Below the pieces are notes generated by a model. That model did no database searches, was not told the DNA's origin, and saw only the letters and a list, made by a program, of their open reading frames with translations. This document shows, in pieces, positions 5,813 through 10,867 of a stretch of 10,867 nucleotides of DNA (the stretch's first letter is position 1; each line of letters opens with the position of its first letter). The translations under genes and the position numbers were made by a program. This stretch comes from Thiorhodovibrio sp. (GTDB lineage: Bacteria; Pseudomonadota; Gammaproteobacteria; Chromatiales; Chromatiaceae), in the NCBI GenBank assembly GCA_007128075.1, contig SKYD01000241.1, forward strand, positions 1-10,867. Reading direction: 5' to 3'.

Positions 5813-6636
5813 TGTCGGTTTTGCGTTATCATCAATTGCGTGCTGCACAGCAAAAATTTCAATGTGACTGTAGCAGGCTCACGGCGGAGCAATGGGCGAG
5901 TGTCGAAACACTTGCCGAGCGCACCTGGCACCTAGAATGTCAAGTCTTGACCAGTTCCGAGGCAGCATCAATCACCATTGCTGACTCACAGATCAATTCA
6001 GCATTGGCAACGATTGGTGATCGCTATGACAGCCCGGCTGACTGGGCGCAGGATTTGGCTCGCAATGGGCTGGATATGGCGACATTGCGTGAAGCATTGG
6101 CACGCGAGTTACGCTTTGATGCAGTGATGCAACACATTGGCGACCAGCATCCGCCAGTGACTGAGGCTGAGGTGGCAGAGTTTTATGCCCAAAATCCACA
6201 GCATTTCAATCTACCAGAACGGCGCGCCGCCCAGCATCTGTTGATCACCATCAATGAGCAATTTGCTGAAAATCACCGTGACGCAGCCTATGCTCGCCTA
6301 ACCGACATCGCTCAAGCAGCAGCCAATGCCGACGCAGCCACCTTTGGTCAACTCGCTCGTCAGCATTCAGAATGTCCAACAGCACTCGAAAACGGGCGGC
6401 TCGGCCTGGTGCCGCGTGGTCAACTTTACCCGGCGCTTGATGCTGCACTGTTCGCACTCGCGGCAGGTGAGATCAGCCCGATTGTTGAATCCCCGATGGG
6501 GTTGCATCTGTTGCGCTGTGAGTCGATTTGTGCCGCACATCAGGTGCCGTTAGAACAGGCCCGCCCCCAGATTCACAGCAAACTCACCCAACAACGGCGT
6601 AGTGCCCAGCAGCGAGCTTGGTTGGCGGAATTGTAG
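5812..6636 (+). CDS. nifM: Peptidyl-prolyl isomerase NifM, nitrogenase Fe-protein maturation
   Basis: NifM is a parvulin-type prolyl cis-trans isomerase required to fold and activate the nitrogenase Fe protein NifH. The 274-residue protein has an N-terminal helical region (res 1-130, SurA/PrsA-like, including VTEAEVAEFYAQNPQHF at 116-132) and a parvulin domain at about 137-240. The latter shows RRAAQHLLI (137-145), FGQLARQHSECPTALENGRLG (split as 178-198), the hydrophobic P..DAALFAL (207-215), and SPMGLHLLRC (227-236). No signal peptide is visible, which agrees with cytoplasmic action on NifH. It overlaps the nifZ stop by 1 nt. It is the last nif gene here; no clear terminator follows. Confidence 0.9.
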   Translation: MSVLRYHQLRAAQQKFQCDCSRLTAEQWASVETLAERTWHLECQVLTSSEAASITIADSQINSALATIGDRYDSPADWAQDLARNGLDMATLREALARELRFDAVMQHIGDQHPPVTEAEVAEFYAQNPQHFNLPERRAAQHLLITINEQFAENHRDAAYARLTDIAQAAANADAATFGQLARQHSECPTALENGRLGLVPRGQLYPALDAALFALAAGEISPIVESPMGLHLLRCESICAAHQVPLEQARPQIHSKLTQQRRSAQQRAWLAEL

Positions 6637-6741
6637 ATGTGTCACGCGCCGCAAAATTATCAGGTCGCTTGGAAAAAACCATCAATTAATCAAGTGACAA
6701 AATTTAGCGAACTATAGCATAACGAGTGACTGTGGTGCGAA
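6637..6741. other. Intergenic gap between convergent nifM and the permease remnant
   Basis: About 105 bp of AT-richer sequence with no ORF worth calling. The arms CAGGTCG (6661-6667) and CGACCTG (6745-6751) are an inverted pair 77 bp apart, too short and too far apart to call. I see no T-tailed terminator hairpin in either direction. Confidence 0.4.
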
Positions 6742-7104
6742 TCACGACCTGAAACTTTGCCGCCCCAACCAACGCAACCCACTTGCCATGCCGAGCAGAA
6801 TCGCCAGCACCGGCCCAAAGGGTTGATCAAGCATGATCGCTGCGACGAATGCCATGACATAGATGCCCAGTGCCAAGCTTGCCGCCACAATCAGCGTCAT
6901 CTTCCAGCCACGCGCCAGCCCCCAGGCAATCCAGGCTGGAACCAGCGTCAGCGCGAAGGCGCCCATGATGCCAATGCTCGCCGTGCCAACCGCCATAGCC
7001 GCCGCGACCAGCAGATCGAAGCCCGCCTGCCAGCGCCAACGCGGATGGACGTGCGACATGTCGGCGAGCCAAGCCTCGGCGGCGGCATCGAGATTTCCTG
7101 TTTT
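6742..7104 (-). pseudogene. 5'-truncated metal ABC transporter permease (ZnuB-like remnant)
   Basis: The minus-strand frame is open from just after a TAA at 7105-7107 down to TGA at 6742-6744. It encodes about 120 residues equal to the C-terminal 40-45% of an ABC-3 (zinc/manganese-type) permease: GFDLLVAAAMAVGTASIGIMG, then AFALTLVPAWIAWG and later transmembrane helices. The N-terminal half is missing; the stop of the membrane/SpeE-like gene lies 13 nt upstream. An internal ATG (7057-7059) would give 105 residues, but half a permease is unlikely to work alone. The last 191 bp are 97% identical to the znuB 3' part, whereas the segment before it matches only at protein level, so this is a second, divergent permease allele sharing a nearly identical end. 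Confidence 0.75.
6771..6961 (-). repeat. 191-bp direct repeat, copy A (in permease remnant)
   Basis: Copy A aligns without gaps to 9728-9918 with 6 mismatches (about 97% identity, counted by eye), most of them silent in the permease frame. Identity ends just before the stop codon on one side and abruptly inside the coding region on the other. Same orientation as copy B. Confidence 0.9.
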
Positions 7105-7117
7105 TTAATGTATACCT

Positions 7118-9697
7118 TTATTTTTCATGGCGTTGTTCTTCCCAGCGTGAACCGGTTTCTTCCGGGGTGGGCGAAGGTGCCACTTCAAAAGGCGTGAGGC
7201 GCAGGAAGGCGTCTAAGTGTTGGCTGGCCAGTTCTTCATACCCATGCCGACCCAGCACCCGGTAATGATAATAGTGCCGGCCAGCTTGGACATAGCCCCA
7301 TTGGCGCGGTTGCAGTTGAGACAGATAGGGATCGCGCTGGGGAGGTACCTGCTGAGAAAGTGCTTCATACAGTGAACCCAATTCTGCACCGATGACCCAG
7401 CGCGCCTCACCTGTATGCACAAGGCGTTGCGAACGAGGCGCACCATATTCCACCACGGGGCGATTACGGGTATTGATCGGATAGTCCGCAAATACATGGC
7501 TTAACCCGATATTGCCAGCATAAAAACGCAATGACACTGCTTGCAACAACGCTGCTGGCAAGTCAGGATTACCCGCCAGTGCTCGACCATGCTGCACCAA
7601 AACCTCCGCATCCAGGGTCACCCCCGCTTCAGTGCCCACCAACGCCAGGATAGAGCCGGTGGGAAACATGTCACCGCGCCAGGCCACGACCTGCGGAAAC
7701 ACTGCCTGCATAGTGCGGCCGATGCTGCCCAATTCCCGTTCGGTGAGCTGATACAAAGGCAGCCACTGGACAAATAACCCACCATTTGCCAACCGCTCAC
7801 GCGCTACCTCGTAATGTTCCCGGGTATAGAGATTGCCGGTTCCCGCCTTCCATGGCGTAAATAGATCGCTGATGATGACATCGTAACGCTGATTGGTGTG
7901 CCGCAAGCAATGGTGGCCATCCTGGGCACGGATCCGCACCCGTTCGTCCTCAAAAAGCCCATTGTTCCAGGGTGAGAAATGCAGCCTGGCCAATGCCACC
8001 ACCTCAGGCAGAAGTTCGCACACATCAACCCGATCTACTGGAAACATTAGGCTGGTACCCGCCGTGATACCAGTGCCCATGCCAAGATAAAAAATGTTCC
8101 GCGGATTTGGGTGCGTCATCATTGGAATCAGGGTGCGATTGCGTTCCGAATCCAGCGAGGATGTGCCTCCTAATGTGTAGTAGTTATTGACGCGCAGCAC
8201 CCGATGTTCACCCCGCTGCACCACGGTAGCGGTAGCATGACTGCCCTCGCGCACATCCAAAAGCATTTCACCGGCCGCCTGATCCAGACGGGACACGCCA
8301 AGCCCCTGCGGCTCCCAGACCAGCAGCCCCACACAGATGACCAACAGCACCGCCGCCCCGGCCAAGCGCCAAGTGGTCGTCGCTGAGGAATGCCAGATCA
8401 GCCAAACGGTCAGCGCGAGATAAACAGCGGCCAAAACCAGCAGGCTATTGGTCACGCCGATCCACGGTAGCAGGACAAAGCCCGCTGCCAGCGAGCCGAC
8501 AATGGCTCCCGAGGTATTGACCGCGACTAATTGGCCGATAATCCAGCCAGGTTCTAGGCGGGAAGTCTCCACGGTTCGCAATAGATAGGGCAATACCGCG
8601 CCCAGCAGAATGCCAGGCAGCACCATCACGGTGAGCGCAGTCACTGAGACAATGACCAGATAATTCCGCCAACCGGCTCCGGCTCCCACATAATTCAGCC
8701 CATCTGTGGCGGCATGAAAGACCCAAGGCGAGGCGGCGATGACAGCCGACGACAGCAGCAACAGTACAATCAGCACCGCCGATGGCGGCAGAGACTTAAG
8801 GCGCGCCAGCGCATTGGCCATCAGCGAACCCAGGGTCAGCGCAACCAAAAACGCGACCAAGACGATGGCGTAGGTGTAGACGGAGTTCTGTAGCACTTGG
8901 GCAAACAAGCGCGTCCACAGCACCTCAACGCCCAAGGTCGCCAAGCCGGAGGCGAAAGCGATCACCCCGACCAACCGCAGTGACACTGTTGGCCAGTGTG
9001 CGGTCAGTGCAGGATCCACAGGACACGAAGCCGATGGATCCGAGGTTGGGCTGGCATGGGCTTGATCCGCTTGGATCACTCGTGACAGAACGAGGGTGAT
9101 GATTCCAACCGTGAAATCGATGCCAACGGCCAACAAATAGGCGCCATGAAAACCCAGCCACATCGGTAGAACAAAACCAGCCGCCAGTGCCCCCACGGCG
9201 GAACCGAAGGTGTTGAGGGCATAGAGCGCCGTTCCAGTGGTGGACAGACGCCCCACCACGCGCACCATAAACTGTCCCATCATCGGCAGGGTGCCACCCA
9301 TCAGAAAGGATGACGGGAAAAGAATCAGGGTGGCCAAGCTCGCCTTGAGGGCTTGATCAGCGACGGGATGATTTCCGATCAGGGCATAAAGTGCGGGGTA
9401 CAGTCCGTGATAAATGTCCGTAAGAAAGAAATGTCCCAGGGCAGTGAGGGCGACGGCGACCTCGAGTGCGCCAAAGGTGGCGAGCGCGGATTGTACTCGT
9501 GGTGCCATGCGCCCCCAGAACCACCCGCCAACGGCCAATCCAGCAAAAAACACCGCAATCGCCAGTGCCGCTGCCTGTGCCGTGCTGCCAAACAGCAGGC
9601 TCAGTTCTCGCACCCACAGCACCTGATAAACGAGTGCAGCAAAGCCCGAGAAGAAAAATAGGATGGCAATGGTCGAGCGCAGCGGTATCGATACCAT
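7118..9697 (-). CDS. Polytopic membrane protein fused to a spermidine-synthase-like domain
   Basis: This 859-residue protein has about 13 hydrophobic segments (res 8-461) and then a soluble domain of the spermidine synthase/SAM-methyltransferase fold (about 480-700). The latter has a glycine-rich cofactor loop LGMGTGITAG (538-547), the acidic VCELLPEV (559-566), AQDG (591-594) and DVIISDLFTPW (606-616, D611 at the usual catalytic position). Canonical GGGDG and EID motifs are altered, so aminopropyl transfer is not assured. The membrane part has two related halves (SGFAALVYQVLWVREL near 17-32; SGLATLGVEVLWTRLF near 250-265). Similar fusions are widespread in bacteria; their substrates are mostly unknown. 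I start at 9697, 13 nt after the znuB stop, because the frame further upstream to 9847 only shadows znuB. Likely cotranscribed with znuCB. Confidence 0.85.
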   Translation of the reverse strand: MVSIPLRSTIAILFFFSGFAALVYQVLWVRELSLLFGSTAQAAALAIAVFFAGLAVGGWFWGRMAPRVQSALATFGALEVAVALTALGHFFLTDIYHGLYPALYALIGNHPVADQALKASLATLILFPSSFLMGGTLPMMGQFMVRVVGRLSTTGTALYALNTFGSAVGALAAGFVLPMWLGFHGAYLLAVGIDFTVGIITLVLSRVIQADQAHASPTSDPSASCPVDPALTAHWPTVSLRLVGVIAFASGLATLGVEVLWTRLFAQVLQNSVYTYAIVLVAFLVALTLGSLMANALARLKSLPPSAVLIVLLLLSSAVIAASPWVFHAATDGLNYVGAGAGWRNYLVIVSVTALTVMVLPGILLGAVLPYLLRTVETSRLEPGWIIGQLVAVNTSGAIVGSLAAGFVLLPWIGVTNSLLVLAAVYLALTVWLIWHSSATTTWRLAGAAVLLVICVGLLVWEPQGLGVSRLDQAAGEMLLDVREGSHATATVVQRGEHRVLRVNNYYTLGGTSSLDSERNRTLIPMMTHPNPRNIFYLGMGTGITAGTSLMFPVDRVDVCELLPEVVALARLHFSPWNNGLFEDERVRIRAQDGHHCLRHTNQRYDVIISDLFTPWKAGTGNLYTREHYEVARERLANGGLFVQWLPLYQLTERELGSIGRTMQAVFPQVVAWRGDMFPTGSILALVGTEAGVTLDAEVLVQHGRALAGNPDLPAALLQAVSLRFYAGNIGLSHVFADYPINTRNRPVVEYGAPRSQRLVHTGEARWVIGAELGSLYEALSQQVPPQRDPYLSQLQPRQWGYVQAGRHYYHYRVLGRHGYEELASQHLDAFLRLTPFEVAPSPTPEETGSRWEEQRHEK

Positions 9698-9710
9698 GGA
9701 AAAAGCCAAT

Positions 9711-10493
9711 CTACCGACTTGCCAACAAACGCAACCCACTTGCAATGCCGAGCAGAATCGCCAGCACCGGCCCAAAGGGTTGATCGAGCAGGATCGCCGC
9801 GACGAATGCCATGACATAGATGCCCAATGCCAGGCTTGCCGCCACAATCAGCGTCATCTTCCAGCCACGCGCCAGCCCCCAGGCAATCCAGGCTGGAACC
9901 AGCGTCAGCGCGAAGGCGGCCATCACCCCAAAGGTGGTGGTTGCCACCGCGACGGTGGTCACTGCCAAGACATCAAACACGAGATGATGCGGCCAATCCG
10001 CTTGGTTGTTCCCAGAAAAAGTATCTGGAAAAAAACGCGCCAGCAACAGCCGGCGCGAAAGCCAGCGGAAACTCAAAACCCCGATCAACAAAACGCTGAT
10101 TGTAAATAGAAGCTGCGTGTGACCGACAAAATAAAGCTGACCGTCGATCAACGAATGTCCGAGCATCTCGCCATGAGCGCTGAGGCTGGCTAGTTCCACC
10201 GCCAGTCCCCAGCCCACGACCATCAACACGGCAAAATGGTCATTGCCAGCGCGTCTGAGCAGCCCCTTGCCGACGGCCACTGCACCAGCCCCAAGCACCG
10301 CCCCGAGCATCACCGGCCCATGCACCATCACTGCCAACAGACCACCGACAGCGGCAATCTGGGCATAAGCAAGTGCTGCCAGCCATTCGCCGCGCAGCCG
10401 CAGATACACACCAACAATCGCCGCCAGCGGTGCCAACAACAGTCCGGTCACGAACGGCACGCGAAACATCGGATCAAACAACAGCTCAAACAT
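9711..10493 (-). CDS. znuB: Metal ABC transporter permease, ZnuB-like (ABC-3 family)
   Basis: This is the membrane subunit of a high-affinity divalent metal importer (Zn2+, possibly Mn2+ or Fe2+; no binding protein is in the window to settle which). The 260-residue protein has seven or eight hydrophobic helices and the family features RLRGEWLAALAYAQIAAVGG (res 32-51), DGQLYFVG (near 116) and AAFALTLVPAWIAWG in the C-terminal part. I choose the ATG at 10493 because AAGGA (10505-10501) lies 7 nt before it; the ATG at 10511 has no ribosome site and would add six residues. The start overlaps the end of the ATPase gene by 8 nt, as in ABC operons. The last 70 or so codons include repeat copy B. Confidence 0.85.
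   Translation of the reverse strand: MFELLFDPMFRVPFVTGLLLAPLAAIVGVYLRLRGEWLAALAYAQIAAVGGLLAVMVHGPVMLGAVLGAGAVAVGKGLLRRAGNDHFAVLMVVGWGLAVELASLSAHGEMLGHSLIDGQLYFVGHTQLLFTISVLLIGVLSFRWLSRRLLLARFFPDTFSGNNQADWPHHLVFDVLAVTTVAVATTTFGVMAAFALTLVPAWIAWGLARGWKMTLIVAASLALGIYVMAFVAAILLDQPFGPVLAILLGIASGLRLLASR
9728..9918 (-). repeat. 191-bp direct repeat, copy B (in znuB)
   Basis: Copy B lies inside the intact permease gene, 2957 bp from copy A and in the same orientation. The two copies flank the whole membrane/SpeE-like gene plus the diverged part of the permease remnant. Confidence 0.9.
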
Positions 10494-10867
10494 CAGCCAA
10501 TCCTTGGTCATCGACCCGAATCACGCGGGTACAGACCGCTTCGATAAAACTCTCTTCGTGGCTGACCACCACCAAGGCACGCTCGGCGCGTTGTGTCGCC
10601 AGCAGCTCAATCAAGGTATCGACCGTTGCCGGATCGAGGTTGTTGGTCGGCTCATCGAGCAGAATCAGCGTTGCTGGACTGGCCAAGCACGCCCAGATTT
10701 GCACGATTTGAAATTGCCCGCCGCTGAGTTGATCAAGCCGCTTGGTCAGCAGCAGTGCCACGGCTGGCGGCGGTGGGTGATGTTCAGCCGCGGTGAGGGT
10801 CAGCACATCTTGACTGGTCAGCGGCAGCTCCGGCGGGCGCGGCGGCTGTTGGCGATGGTGAATCAGG
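10486..10867 (-). CDS. znuC: Metal ABC transporter ATP-binding protein, ZnuC-like (partial, N-terminus outside window)
   Basis: The frame is open from the window edge to TGA at 10486-10488 and gives the C-terminal 126 residues of an ABC ATPase. Visible are PELPLTSQDVLTL, as in ZnuC after the Q-loop; the signature LSGGQ; Walker B LILLDEP with the catalytic glutamate; a D-loop (NNLD); and the H-loop VVVSHE. The helix after the signature reads FQIVQIWACLA, where most relatives have basic residues and ARAL, so it is somewhat divergent. A GTG at 10804-10806 lies mid-domain and is not a real start. It overlaps znuB by 8 nt, and the pair forms the core of an importer. The Walker A part is not visible. 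Confidence 0.85.
   Translation of the reverse strand, partial: LIHHRQQPPRPPELPLTSQDVLTLTAAEHHPPPPAVALLLTKRLDQLSGGQFQIVQIWACLASPATLILLDEPTNNLDPATVDTLIELLATQRAERALVVVSHEESFIEAVCTRVIRVDDQGLADV

Noticed and set aside
6661..6751. Inverted 7-bp arms CAGGTCG/CGACCTG as possible insertion-sequence ends
   Set aside because: The arms are short and 77 bp apart, with no transposase and no target-site duplication.
6690..6890. 66-residue minus-strand ORF
   Set aside because: It is an out-of-frame shadow of repeat copy A and the adjacent gap.
9698..9847. 50-residue N-terminal extension of the membrane/SpeE-like protein
   Set aside because: It is znuB coding sequence read in another frame. The same odd peptide opening recurs at 6690-6890 only because of the 191-bp repeat.

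Overview
The window looks like chromosomal DNA of a nitrogen-fixing gammaproteobacterium. This rests on a nifV-nifW-nifZ-nifM cluster in Azotobacter-like order, an E. coli-type MenB, close BioB/BioF homologues, and a GC content that looks moderately high by eye. The Chromatiales/Competibacter neighbourhood is only a guess.

Layout, left to right. (1) 1-479: the tail of an unrecognised gene cut by the window edge and apparently frame-broken, a perfect 9-bp inverted repeat, and a stretch resembling an integron attC site. (2) 480-1313 (+): menB, dihydroxynaphthoyl-CoA synthase of menaquinone synthesis. (3) 1348-3660 (-): a biotin operon transcribed as small membrane protein ORF -> bioB -> bioF, converging on menB; the 47-codon leader ORF stops 1 nt before bioB. 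(4) 3661-3892: a divergent control region with a sigma-70-like promoter for the bio operon and a near-consensus sigma-54 (-24/-12) promoter for nif. (5) 3893-6636 (+): nifV, nifW, nifZ and nifM, each overlapping the next; they supply homocitrate and maturation/folding factors for Mo nitrogenase. (6) 6637-10867 (-): a metal ABC transporter operon read leftward, znuC-like (cut by the window end) -> znuB-like -> an 859-residue protein fusing a polytopic membrane region to a spermidine-synthase-like domain. Beyond that gene lies a 5'-truncated second permease whose last 191 bp are 97% identical to the 3' part of znuB, so the fusion gene sits between two direct repeats.

The genes with clear jobs are standard (menaquinone, biotin, nitrogenase assembly, metal import). 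The least ordinary parts are the uncharacterised membrane peptide coupled to bioB, the membrane/SpeE-like fusion coupled to znuB, the mosaic permease repeat and the attC-like stretch near the left edge. No rRNA, tRNA or CRISPR array was seen.
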